64,000 nt of DNA from Anaerolentibacter hominis. Lineage in GTDB: Bacteria > Bacillota > Clostridia > Lachnospirales > Lachnospiraceae. The notes beneath the pieces are model-generated. The model had not been told where the DNA came from and did not search any database. It saw only the letters and a program-made list of their open reading frames with translations. Each line of letters opens with the position of its first letter. Positions within the stretch are counted from its first letter, which is position 1. The position numbers and the translations under genes are program-made. This document shows positions 51,801 through 59,831 of this stretch, one piece after another. The stretch is taken from contig NZ_JAWDIX010000001.1 in the NCBI RefSeq assembly GCF_032380675.1, forward strand, positions 1,674,001-1,738,000. Direction: 5' to 3'.

Positions 51801-52162
51801 ACCGTCTCGTCCATCTGTGCATTAACCGGAAAGCCAGTATCCTCCTCCAGATACAGGGTAAATCCGCTGTCCACAAGTCCATAAGCGTTTACTGCACCTT
51901 CCAGCATATCCGTCTGCTCTGAAGAATACTCGGACAGATAACCAGCAAGTGCCTCCAAAGCTCCGTATTCATCCTGAAGCTGTACCTGCAGCGTATTGCA
52001 GCCCTGCTGCGTGCTTTCCCGAATTGCTCCAATCGACTGCTGCCATAGCTGAGTACGTACAGCACTTACATAGAGGATAGTAATAATTATTATAATGACA
52101 CTGACCAGCAGCGCCGTACAAATAAGCTTTTCTTTCGGCTTTACAGCCCCCTGTTTGGTCAC
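48821..52162 (-). CDS. Hybrid sensor histidine kinase with two receiver domains
   Basis: 1113 residues. In order: membrane helix (~13-35), extracellular dCache-like sensor (~40-285), second helix (~290-310), two PAS-like domains (~320-590, one containing ERRFFWASGIVEKTL-type sequence), HisKA with phospho-His in NMSHDIRTPMNAIVG, HATPase (DNGIGMSAEF, GTGLGMAITKN) and two receivers (IDWKMPDLDG and LMDIQMPVMDG, both with phospho-Asp). There is no HPt domain. The GTG start overlaps the stop of the binding-protein gene (GTGA), so the two are made together. The binding protein probably delivers the signal to the extracellular sensor. Confidence 0.93.
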   Translation of the reverse strand: MTKQGAVKPKEKLICTALLVSVIIIIITILYVSAVRTQLWQQSIGAIRESTQQGCNTLQVQLQDEYGALEALAGYLSEYSSEQTDMLEGAVNAYGLVDSGFTLYLEEDTGFPVNAQMDETVTGMLKKSGQEKGLIDPHISSVTGVNVFDLYVRVELRDGSVGYLIKEYEVNEIVDSFSVSFYENTGFSYVVDSDGDVLIRVPHPNSNKTVKNLFDMLSAEQNNAEVLQQFADGLKNNKQGWAVLHYQNENTVFCYIPLQLSSDWYLISIIPQSVVNAQTNQILLQTFVLISGILLGIALLVILYFRNVNRINRRLLSQASYIEHLYNAVPEGIALLTVESPYSLLQLNQEGMRLLKYTIEESGEAPVGKNLLDAVIPEDYESISKIFQDTSDSGQKHTFEGRIIKEDRRFFWASGIVEKTLDENGTPVLIATFHDITDEKLAEEEAEREKLQERMMLVSAVSGIFPIIISLNLSTDTFKNIYMKPSPMVKLDVCGPYSKLYQDILSTVHPDFREEIRRRLAPKILSRTLNGDRQEVFLETKQMLLDGQYHWTSIQIIAVENPYSNEQIAILLSRHIDEQRYEEERQRQVLQSALDSAQAASLAKSQFLSNMSHDIRTPMNAIVGMTAIASAHVDEQERVRECLKKIGLSSQHLLSLINDILDMSKIESGKLSLREEPFHLAELIAEVGDLIRPQANAGKLELEIRLNLLGNERVIGDPLRIRQICLNILSNAVKYTPEGGKIIFDVYQKKTGRGQYRSYVFECRDNGIGMSAEFLEKLFQPFERAQDTTHSRTVGTGLGMAITKNIVDMMSGDIRVESEPGFGSSFTVTLPLKQQDGQKEEIPEKWIGVHSLIVDDDRQTCENAAALLRDMGLRAEFVTEGAAAVRLAAEAKNTPDPFELIIIDWKMPDLDGVEVTRRIRREVGTEVPVIILTAYDWEEIESEARNAGVTAFLSKPFYRTKICYLLSELGEGAAPLQQQTVALKSCFGGRHVLLVEDNLLNREIARTLIEEMGAEVEEACDGAEAVDKVSTSPEGYYDLILMDIQMPVMDGLEATKVIRSLKRQDAGTVPVIAMTANAFDEDVRAALSAGMTGHFAKPIDVYELEKLLERYLS

Positions 52163-53433
52163 TGCATATTCCTTTCTGCCTCAGCCTGCTGATCCATCCA
52201 TTTCATTAAATCCGATACCGGTTCCCCTTCCAGCAGCCGCTCTGATACTTTAGCGGTCAGAGTCCAGATCGGGAGTCTCAGCAGATCATCGGTTCCGATC
52301 ACCGTCTGTCCGGATTCATAACAAGATAAAAGCGGCTGAATTTCCTTAACCTCTGAAGGCCTGCCGCCCCTCAGCGGACTGAATGAAGACTGCTGATCCG
52401 CAAATCTCTGTATGTTTTCTGCTTCTGTAAAAAACTCCACAAATTTCATAGCAGCATCCAGATACTCACTATCTGCATTCACGCTTAACCGTGTATCCGC
52501 ATTTATGACCAGCAGACTGCCGTCATCACGCACCGGAAGAGGGTACACTGCAAATTCAAAGTCTGGTTCCATAGCATCTACACGGCCGGCGGCCCAGGCA
52601 CCTGTCAACATAAAAGGCGACTCTTTGCAGACAAAATCCTGCAGATCATCCGATGTCTTCATTGTATGTAATGCTTTCTCCCTATTGATATAACCGCGGT
52701 CTATAAATTCCTCTGCTATCTCAAAGCCCTCTGTCAAATATTCACTCAGCTGAGCTTCTCCATTATTCAGCCGGTCAAACAGCGCCTCCTGTCCATTCTC
52801 CTGATAGGCCGGATAAAAGCCCCTGCCAATCGCCAGGGTTTTCAAAGAGATGTCGTTATTTGCAATAACCGGGGTAATCCCCTGACTTACGAAATAATCA
52901 CAAACAGCCTCCCATTCCGGCAGTGTTTGCGGTACCTTCTGCTTATGCTCTTTTAATAAATCCATATTACAATAAAGGCCGAACACCGATACGGTCGTGG
53001 GAACCCATGTAATCTGCTGTCCCGCAAACTGGCTCTGCATCTGATCCGTAAAGTTGGCGAGCGAAGAAAGACCGGATAAATCAGCAACCTTTCCCTGCGC
53101 TTCCAGCTCAAGCAGAATATCATGGTTAACCATAAATACATCGTCACCTCTGCCCGAATTGATCCGCTTTTCCAGCGCCTCAAAATAATCGGTCCCTTTC
53201 AGGCTTTCATAGGACACTCGAATAAGGGGGTTCTTTTCCATAAATTCCGAAATAATCTGTTCTATGACCGTAACATTTTCCGGCTCATATTTATACCCGA
53301 AAAAGGTAATTGTAGTGATTTCCTGATTATCCGGACTTTCTTCATATATTACCTTATTATGTCTGCCGCAGCCTGTGAAAAGATAAAGTGCACAGGCTGT
53401 AATGAGCAGCAGCACCAGAATTTTATTTTTCAT
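52159..53433 (-). CDS. Extracellular solute-binding lipoprotein (sugar-type), coupled to a hybrid kinase
   Basis: A 424-residue family 1 solute-binding protein: signal peptide with lipobox YLFTGC, then TTITFFGYKYEPENV, a mid-protein WVPTTVSVFGLYCNMDLL, and FMLTGAWAAGRVDAM near residue 260. This pattern belongs to sugar ABC importers (COG1653). No permease or ATPase gene is nearby; the next gene, overlapping by 4 bp, is a hybrid histidine kinase. It therefore looks like a ligand sensor rather than a transporter part, although it may also serve a remote importer. ATG 53433 follows GGGGGA. Confidence 0.9.
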   Translation of the reverse strand: MKNKILVLLLITACALYLFTGCGRHNKVIYEESPDNQEITTITFFGYKYEPENVTVIEQIISEFMEKNPLIRVSYESLKGTDYFEALEKRINSGRGDDVFMVNHDILLELEAQGKVADLSGLSSLANFTDQMQSQFAGQQITWVPTTVSVFGLYCNMDLLKEHKQKVPQTLPEWEAVCDYFVSQGITPVIANNDISLKTLAIGRGFYPAYQENGQEALFDRLNNGEAQLSEYLTEGFEIAEEFIDRGYINREKALHTMKTSDDLQDFVCKESPFMLTGAWAAGRVDAMEPDFEFAVYPLPVRDDGSLLVINADTRLSVNADSEYLDAAMKFVEFFTEAENIQRFADQQSSFSPLRGGRPSEVKEIQPLLSCYESGQTVIGTDDLLRLPIWTLTAKVSERLLEGEPVSDLMKWMDQQAEAERNMQ

Positions 53434-53657
53434 AGGCCCTTCCCCCAATCGTTTTTAACTCTGTTCACATCCTTAATGATTTTATCATGTACGAGGTAGT
53501 TATGCAATCGTTTTTGCCGGATTCACTGCTGTGATTTCAGGAGTCGGCCGCCTGAATAAAAATCTCATATATGAACTGAAATGTAATGGTAGAAAGCGAA
53601 GGAAATTCATGGTAGAATGATATGAAATACGCTGAAAAGCAGGCAGGAGGTGACACA

Positions 53658-55091
53658 ATGAAAAATGGCTGTGAGCTCTACAGGCTTGTATATGATTATT
53701 ATTCCATCCGGATCTTATTCGGCCTGTATTCCTATGGGTCCTCCCTGCCGTCAATTCCGAAGATCAGCGCTCGTTTTCAGTTGGCTGTTCCAACAGTCCG
53801 CAGCGCATTAAATCTTCTGGAGCAGGACGGTTATATTAAGGTGGAGGCTTCCCGGCCGGCCAAGGTCATTTACAGGGCAGGCTCAGATAAAATCAAAGAG
53901 AGTGTTGCCGGTTATTTTCTGCCGCGTATCGACGGCCTGCGGGACATTGAGGTGGCTGGTCCGCTTCTGTTTGACCCGCTGTGGGCAATAGCTCTCAGAC
54001 AATGGAAGGAGACAGACGGGGAACGGCTGCGCCAGGCATTGACATCACTCACTCCTGGTGCTTTATTCATGCCTGTTGCGTTTTACAGTATTGTATTTTC
54101 TTCCCTGGGCAATAGGCTGCTGCTGAATCTTTATTGGGAAATGGCCCGCTATATATGTTTTCCCTATCTTCCGGAAGAACATAAGCCGCAGAAAGCGCTT
54201 CCTGCATTTGCAGTCTGGACAACATCTGAAATTATAGATTATTTGAAGCGGGAGTATACTTCTGAATATACGAATACCACGCAGAATCTGTTCGCTTTTC
54301 TGGAGGAAATCTGCCCCAAGTATAGCATGAAACAATGGGACCCGGTTCCTTTTGAGTGGAATATCTGCTGGCCGAGGCCGCAGATGCGCTATTCTCTTGC
54401 CGCTGATATTATTCAAAAAGTCATAACCGGTTTCTACCCTTCTGGAAGTTATCTGCCGTCTCTTACCCAAATGTCTCAGCAGTATGGAGTGGCTGTGTCT
54501 ACCGTACGCCGTACCCTTAATATATTGAGTCATTTAGGTGTAGTAAAGTCTTACCAGGGGAAAGGTACACAGATCTTTATGTCTCCGCATTGCATGGACT
54601 TATCACAATCAGATGCACAGGGGGTGCTTACTGCCTGTATGGAAAGCCTGCAGCTGCTGGCCTGGACAGCCCGGACAGTCTCATTATTTACATTCGAATC
54701 AGCATCAGAAGAAAAACTGGAAACGCTGGCAACCCAGCTTCGTAAAATCAGACAGGATAAGAAAAGTTATCTTTATATGCAAACTATTCTTTCTTTCATT
54801 ATAGAAAACTGTCCTTCTGCCATGGTGCGGGAATGTTACCGTGAATTATTTAAATTGCTGATCTGCGGATATCCCCTGATACAGCTCCGGTTAAAAAGCA
54901 AAAAACTCAATCAGGACTATTGTCAGGCCCTCTCAGAGACCGAATGTTATTTAAACAATCGGGATTTGAATGGATTTGTCAATGAGTGGAGCAATTTTTT
55001 GTCCCGTGAACAACAGCAGACACAGACATTTTTCGTTCGCTTACTTAGAACACCTGAATCTTACTTAGATTTGCTTGATGATATAGAATAA
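53658..55091 (+). CDS. Regulator with two GntR-type winged-helix domains
   Basis: 477 residues. A first GntR-like winged helix occupies ~16-75 (YGSSLPSIPKISARFQLAVP, then VRSALNLLEQDGYI), and a second lies at ~246-310 (YLPSLTQMSQQYGVAVSTVR, then VVKSYQGKGTQIF). Between and after them are all-helical regions of unknown fold. Having two such domains in one chain is unusual; most GntR proteins have one and dimerise. It may act as an intramolecular pseudo-dimer. It is divergent from the solute-binding-protein/hybrid-kinase operon (224 bp apart) and may be its effector or repressor. GGAGGTGA before ATG 53658 fixes the start. Confidence 0.8.
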   Translation: MKNGCELYRLVYDYYSIRILFGLYSYGSSLPSIPKISARFQLAVPTVRSALNLLEQDGYIKVEASRPAKVIYRAGSDKIKESVAGYFLPRIDGLRDIEVAGPLLFDPLWAIALRQWKETDGERLRQALTSLTPGALFMPVAFYSIVFSSLGNRLLLNLYWEMARYICFPYLPEEHKPQKALPAFAVWTTSEIIDYLKREYTSEYTNTTQNLFAFLEEICPKYSMKQWDPVPFEWNICWPRPQMRYSLAADIIQKVITGFYPSGSYLPSLTQMSQQYGVAVSTVRRTLNILSHLGVVKSYQGKGTQIFMSPHCMDLSQSDAQGVLTACMESLQLLAWTARTVSLFTFESASEEKLETLATQLRKIRQDKKSYLYMQTILSFIIENCPSAMVRECYRELFKLLICGYPLIQLRLKSKKLNQDYCQALSETECYLNNRDLNGFVNEWSNFLSREQQQTQTFFVRLLRTPESYLDLLDDIE

Positions 55092-55145
55092 GAAGGTATG
55101 AATGGAAATGAATTCCCCATACTGTAATCGAAAGGAGTATATCAC

Positions 55146-56324
55146 ATGACACAATGGCTGATCAGAACTTTTATTAAGAATGCAGATGAAACAAAAAATC
55201 TGGACGTGCGTACTTCCTACGGCAAACTTTCCAGCTATGTGGGAATTCTGTGCAACGTCTGCCTGTTCCTCGGAAAGTTTATTATAGGTACGCTCTCCGG
55301 TTCCGTTTCTATTGCAGCCGATGCAGTGAATAACCTCTCCGACGCATCTTCCAGTATAATCAGCCTTCTGGGTTTTAAAATGTCCGGTAAGCCCGCAGAT
55401 GAAGAGCACCCTTATGGACATGGGCGGGGAGAATACCTGTCCGGACTAATGGTTGCCGTACTTATTCTGGTAATCGGAATCGAGCTGTTTAAGAGCAGCA
55501 TCGGAAAAATCCTGCATCCGGCTCCGGTTGAATTCAGCTGGCTCTCTGTCGTGGTTCTGGCCTGTGCTATCCTGGTAAAACTCTGGATGGCCGCCTTCAA
55601 CCGCCGTATGGGGAGAACGATTCATTCCCAGACCCTGATGGCTACCGCCGCTGACAGCCGCAATGATGTAATTTCCACCGGCGCGGTACTGATTGCCGCA
55701 CTGATCTCCCACTTTACCAGTCTGGAGCTGGACGGTTTTATGGGCCTGGGGGTAGCCCTGTTTATTCTCTACAGCGGTTTCGGCCTGATCAAGGATACTC
55801 TGAGTCCGCTGCTTGGACAGGCTCCTGATCCGGAGCTGGTAGGTTCCATTCAGGAAAAGATATTGAGCTATCCAGGTGTTCTCGGAACCCACGACCTGAT
55901 GATACATGACTATGGTCCGGGAAGACAGTTTGCCAGCGTCCATGTGGAGATGGCCGCGGAAGACGACGTTATTTCCAGCCACGATGTAATTGACAACATT
56001 GAACGTGACTTTCTGAACAATGACGGCCTCCATATGATAGTACATTACGATCCCATCTCCACCTCCGGAAGCCTGACCTGTGAACTGCGGCAATTCATAT
56101 CCGAGCAGGTGAAGAGTATCCATCCTGATCTCACCATTCATGACCTTCGGATCGTCCCTGGCACAACTCACACCAACGTCATCTTCGACTGTGTCATACC
56201 GCATAAACTGGACAAAAAATGTTCTGAGATAAAAGCAGAGATCAGCCATATGGTCGCAGACAAATATCCTAATTTTTACTGTGTGATCACCATCGACGCC
56301 AGCTATGCTGCCATGCCGCACTAA
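55146..56324 (+). CDS. Cation diffusion facilitator (CDF) transporter
   Basis: 392 residues: six helices, with the metal-site motifs AADAVNNLSDASSS in helix 2 and TAADSRNDVIS in helix 5, the HPYGHGRGEY loop, and a cytoplasmic CTD from ~residue 215. It exports divalent cations such as Mn2+, Zn2+ or Fe2+ by proton exchange. An extra ~80-residue C-terminal extension after the usual CTD makes it longer than FieF (about 300 residues). AAAGGAG lies before ATG 55146. It follows the tandem-GntR gene by 54 bp. Confidence 0.92.
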   Translation: MTQWLIRTFIKNADETKNLDVRTSYGKLSSYVGILCNVCLFLGKFIIGTLSGSVSIAADAVNNLSDASSSIISLLGFKMSGKPADEEHPYGHGRGEYLSGLMVAVLILVIGIELFKSSIGKILHPAPVEFSWLSVVVLACAILVKLWMAAFNRRMGRTIHSQTLMATAADSRNDVISTGAVLIAALISHFTSLELDGFMGLGVALFILYSGFGLIKDTLSPLLGQAPDPELVGSIQEKILSYPGVLGTHDLMIHDYGPGRQFASVHVEMAAEDDVISSHDVIDNIERDFLNNDGLHMIVHYDPISTSGSLTCELRQFISEQVKSIHPDLTIHDLRIVPGTTHTNVIFDCVIPHKLDKKCSEIKAEISHMVADKYPNFYCVITIDASYAAMPH

Positions 56325-56449
56325 AGTTTCACAGACAGCATAACGAATTCTCCCTTATCCGATAAATTTCGCCTATTTTATTGAAAAGGTACAATGTATA
56401 CTCTATAGTATTTTTAAGGGGTTTCAATAATCTATAGGAGGTATTTTAT

Positions 56450-57229
56450 ATGTCGAAGGAGAAGTTGGGGAAAAAGCTGTTCATTTTTGCTATTTTATTT
56501 ATTTTTGCCACTACTGCTGTCTCTGCCTCTGCACATTCCGGACGGACTGATTCACAAGGCGGGCATAGGGATAATAAAAATGCAAGTGGTCTTGGGTCAT
56601 ATCATTATCACTGCGGCGGACATCCGGCACATCTTCACCCGGACGGTGTCTGTCCCTACAGTTCGTCAAAAACCACAACAACTAAAACAACAAAGAAGAA
56701 AAAGGAATCTGTTAAGTTAAATCAAACTAAAAAGACGATTCATACCGGCAAGTCCTATCAGCTCAAACTAAACGGTACTTCTAAATCAGTGAAATGGAAA
56801 AGCAGTAATTCTAAAGTTGCAAAGGTATCATCCAAAGGAAAAGTTACCGGTGTTAAATCAGGATCTGCCACGATAACTGCCACGGCGGGAAATAAAAACT
56901 ATACGTGCAAGGTAACAATTAAAAATCGGCTTTCCGTAACTTCGTCGGATGTACAGTTATCCGGTCTGAAAGTAGTTTCTTGCAGCATACAAAACCTGAA
57001 AAAAGGTGAAAAGGTTTCAATCAGTATTTCCTCTGATGTCGTAAAAGCCTCCTGGGATACTTCTTATGATACAGATAACGACGGTATCATCTCTCTGTCG
57101 GATGAAATATCAAAAGATGACTTTGCACATATTCCGCTTGTTCTTCGTGCAGTAAGAAAGGGAGAAGCAGTGATAACGATAAAATTAGGAAAAGAAACAC
57201 TGAAAATAAATGTAACCTGTGAAAAATAA
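56450..57229 (+). CDS. Secreted YHYH-domain protein with Ig-like (BIG2) domain
   Basis: 259 residues. A signal peptide (cleavage near ASAHS) is followed by a His-rich YHYH domain (GRTDSQGGHRDNKNASGLG, then SYHYHCGGHPAHLHPDG, two Cys), a Thr/Lys-rich linker, and a bacterial Ig-like domain (WKSSNSKVAKVSSKGKVTGV). An acidic EF-hand-like DTDNDGIISLSDE appears near residue 205, which suggests a Ca2+ site. The YHYH module is common in extracellular metal- or DNA-uptake-linked proteins, but no function is proved. GGAGG lies before ATG 56450. Confidence 0.8.
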   Translation: MSKEKLGKKLFIFAILFIFATTAVSASAHSGRTDSQGGHRDNKNASGLGSYHYHCGGHPAHLHPDGVCPYSSSKTTTTKTTKKKKESVKLNQTKKTIHTGKSYQLKLNGTSKSVKWKSSNSKVAKVSSKGKVTGVKSGSATITATAGNKNYTCKVTIKNRLSVTSSDVQLSGLKVVSCSIQNLKKGEKVSISISSDVVKASWDTSYDTDNDGIISLSDEISKDDFAHIPLVLRAVRKGEAVITIKLGKETLKINVTCEK

Positions 57230-57240
57230 TACTGCAAATG

Positions 57241-57295
57241 AAAAAAGGGTAATGCAGATCCTGCCGTAATCGGCTGTTCTGCAATACCCTTTTTC
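57241..57295 (+). terminator. Terminator of the YHYH protein gene
   Basis: AAAAAAGGGTAATGCAG pairs with CTGCAATACCCTTTTT around an inner loop, with a T-run at the end. Confidence 0.75.
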
Positions 57296-57332
57296 TAATG
57301 TTATACAATTGTGTCGCTAAAATCTACGCACA

Positions 57333-58235
57333 TTATTGCGGATGTTCAAACTTGCGCCGGATAAAATCAAGCCCTTGTCTAAGAGCAACCAGCCTTCCTG
57401 TCAAACTGGTATCCCCGATCAGATCTCTCCACATACGCATCGAATAGGTTGCTTCACCCTCACAGGCCACCGCGGCTTCAATGGTAACCGTCCGGTCATA
57501 ACCGATCTCCCGAAGCGCCCCGCCGATTTCTTCCCAGCATATTCTCTTCGAATGGTGGGGGATCGCCCGGTTTGGCTCCGATACATGAAAGTGACCGATT
57601 CTCTTTCCCGCCAGCCGAATTGCCGCGGGAATGTCTTCTTCCTCTATGTTCATATGAAATACATCCAGTAAGAGGCTGCAGTATGGGCTGTCAACATCTT
57701 CACAGAATGATATTCCCTCATCAACCGTGTTTATGAGATAATTTTCAAATCGGTTGATCACTTCCAGATTCAGCATTACACCATATTCCTCCGCTGTGCG
57801 TGCTGCTTCTCTCACACACTCTACGCTTCGGTTTCTTCTCTCATATTTGATCTCCGGAGTTACCATGTCAAAATCATAACAGGCAGGCCAGCAGGAATAA
57901 ATTCCGGCGCTCCCAATTTCTCTTCCTCCGGCCTCCGCCACGCAGCGTATCCCCTTTTTCAGGAAATCAACTGCATAGCTTCGGATAAATGGATCAGGGG
58001 AACGCATATCCAGGTTGGGCGGAAATCCATAGGTATATAATATTTCCAGTCCTTCTGCCTCCGCCATCTTTGTAATTTCCCGGATTTTATGTTTATTCAG
58101 CTTAAGCATTTCTTCCGTCGGCCTGATTTCCACAGTCTCCGCCCCAAGCTCACCCGCCTGGTGAAAAAATGTTTTCAGGTCATTCGGATCAAAATATCTG
58201 CCCCAGGTCAATTTATGCACACCATATTTTATCAT
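57333..58235 (-). CDS. Sugar-phosphate isomerase/epimerase (tagatose/psicose 3-epimerase-like)
   Basis: A 300-residue TIM-barrel protein of the AP-endonuclease-2 superfamily. Metal ligands match ketose 3-epimerases: Glu in LEVINRFENYL, Asp in LLLDVFHMNIEEED, His in IGHFHVSEPNR and Glu in VTIEAAVA. This set is characteristic of the DTE/psicose-epimerase family rather than of hydroxypyruvate isomerase. It follows the solute-binding-protein gene by 42 bp and is controlled by the nearby LacI regulator, so it probably works on the imported sugar. Confidence 0.85.
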   Translation of the reverse strand: MIKYGVHKLTWGRYFDPNDLKTFFHQAGELGAETVEIRPTEEMLKLNKHKIREITKMAEAEGLEILYTYGFPPNLDMRSPDPFIRSYAVDFLKKGIRCVAEAGGREIGSAGIYSCWPACYDFDMVTPEIKYERRNRSVECVREAARTAEEYGVMLNLEVINRFENYLINTVDEGISFCEDVDSPYCSLLLDVFHMNIEEEDIPAAIRLAGKRIGHFHVSEPNRAIPHHSKRICWEEIGGALREIGYDRTVTIEAAVACEGEATYSMRMWRDLIGDTSLTGRLVALRQGLDFIRRKFEHPQ

Positions 58236-58277
58236 TCTACTTTATCTCCTCTTCACGGTGACGGATGAAAAGGCTCC

Positions 58278-59327
58278 TTATTCATTCAGGAAGTTCTTAA
58301 CAGAATCCACATTATCTTTGTTAACCCATTCTGTAGGAACATAGACAAATTTTTCTACGGAACCGCCCTCTAACAGTGTGTAAGCTGCTTCCACACCCTG
58401 ACCCGCTACTTTGCCCGGGAACTGAGCGGCAGAGCCCAGCATGGCGCCGCTCCGGATATGAACCTTGCCATCCGTGGAGCCATCTACGCTTACGACCTTG
58501 ATCTGATCCAGCTTACCCGCACTCTTGATAGCGGAAATACAACCTTCGGCAGCGGTATCACAGTAGCCAAACATACCGACGATATCCGGTGTACTCTGAA
58601 GAATATTCTCCATTACAGGAAGTGCTGCATCGGTCTGTCCGGTCACGCCGGTCTGGCTGTTAACGACTTTAACATCCGGATAATCGCTTTCCAGTGTTTC
58701 AAAAAATCCTTGGGAACGAAGGGTGGAAGCAAGTGAAGTCGGCACGGTATATGCTCCGATATCCCCCTTGCCGTCCAGTGCTTTTGCAAGATTTTCAGCA
58801 CAGAGCTGACCTGCCTGATAGTTATCCGATACAACTGTAGCATCCACTAATTTAGCAGATTCATCGTCTACCGGGTTGTCGATATTAATCAAAATAACAC
58901 CTGCATCGTGCGCTTTTTTAATTGCAGCACCCAGGCCCAGTGAATCATAGGGAACAAAAATAATCGCATCACAGCCCATCTCAATAAGATCTTCAAAATC
59001 ATTGTTCTGCTTCGCTGCGTCACTGTTTGCATCCAGCATGACAAACTCTGTGGTCTCTGCATCAATAGCCTGCTGCGCCCCCTGAATCAGTTCGCTCTGA
59101 AATGGGTTGGAAGCCTGTTTACTGCTGAATCCAATCAGATACTTTTTCTTCGTCTGTGACTGAGAGGAATCTGCATCTTTGCCGGTATCCTCCTGTTTCT
59201 CCTGATCCGTATTACCAGATGTTTTTGTCTCATCCGCTTCTTTCTTCCCGCATCCAACAACCGCAGTCAGACAAAGAGCAAATACCAGAAATAATGCAAC
59301 AAATTGTTTTAAATTCTTCTTACCCAT
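58278..59327 (-). CDS. Sugar ABC solute-binding protein (RbsB-like)
   Basis: 349 residues: lipobox AVVGC in the signal peptide, an Asp/Glu/Lys-rich linker, then a family 4/RbsB-type ligand-binding fold (YLIGFSSKQASNPFQSELI, then IIFVPYDSLGLGAAIKKAHD). Such proteins bind monosaccharides. No ATPase or permease follows; only the epimerase is downstream, so the importer's other parts are elsewhere. Two LacI-type operators lie upstream (59432-59447 and 59531-59545). Confidence 0.9.
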   Translation of the reverse strand: MGKKNLKQFVALFLVFALCLTAVVGCGKKEADETKTSGNTDQEKQEDTGKDADSSQSQTKKKYLIGFSSKQASNPFQSELIQGAQQAIDAETTEFVMLDANSDAAKQNNDFEDLIEMGCDAIIFVPYDSLGLGAAIKKAHDAGVILINIDNPVDDESAKLVDATVVSDNYQAGQLCAENLAKALDGKGDIGAYTVPTSLASTLRSQGFFETLESDYPDVKVVNSQTGVTGQTDAALPVMENILQSTPDIVGMFGYCDTAAEGCISAIKSAGKLDQIKVVSVDGSTDGKVHIRSGAMLGSAAQFPGKVAGQGVEAAYTLLEGGSVEKFVYVPTEWVNKDNVDSVKNFLNE

Positions 59328-59431
59328 GATTGACCTCCCTCATTTCACTTTCTTGTTTCAGTTCCATTCTTGATGGATTTGTCTTCTGCTTCAAGCTGCC
59401 TATGGATGTTCAGCCTCCGCTGCCCATCTAT

Positions 59432-59447
59432 GAGTAATCGTTTACCC
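59432..59447 (-). promoter_or_regulatory. LacI-family operator (imperfect)
   Basis: The core TAATCGTTTA at 59435-59444 is one base from the perfect TAAACGTTTA and lies about 105 bp upstream of the binding-protein gene. Confidence 0.65.
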
Positions 59448-59530
59448 TCTAAAATAATAAATATTACACAATATTCCAGTAACTTCTCAGATATTACCCT
59501 ATATTCTTATCTGATTTTATTTTTCATCAT

Positions 59531-59545
59531 GAGTAAACGTTTACC
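59531..59545 (-). promoter_or_regulatory. LacI-family operator (perfect)
   Basis: GAGTAAACGTTTACC, with the perfect palindrome TAAACGTTTA at 59534-59543; it resembles the purR/ccpA-type core. A pair of sites upstream of the target operon suggests DNA looping. Confidence 0.75.
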
Positions 59546-59755
59546 TTTTCAAAAATTCTAACATCCCCTTCCTTTATTGTCAATATACTTTAATTTCATT
59601 TCATACTTTCCGCTTATTTTTGTCATATTGCACAAATTCAGAGACATATTTTCTCCACAGTCCTTTCTATTCTTAAGGAATATAGACAGAGGATGAGGGT
59701 TTTCTATCTAGTAACAAACGACGGTACGCTTCGCTAGCCGTCTTATTGTAAAACA

Positions 59756-59792
59756 ACAGGCGCTGCAACAAAAACTCTTACAGCACCTGCTA
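59756..59792 (-). terminator. Terminator of the lacI-family gene
   Basis: GCAGGTGCTGTAA pairs imperfectly with TTGCAGCGCCTGT, followed by TGTTTT on the minus strand. Confidence 0.6.
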
Positions 59793-59831
59793 TTTTTTCT
59801 ATTCTGTTTATACACTAATCTGGAATACCGA

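Larger units (their letters stand above)
59328..59831. other. Gene-free gap with operators and terminator
   Basis: About 500 bp with no gene. It contains the binding-protein leader, two LacI-family operators, a hairpin GACGG/CCGTC (59720-59742) and the terminator of the lacI gene (59756-59792). I see no other signal. Confidence 0.75.
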
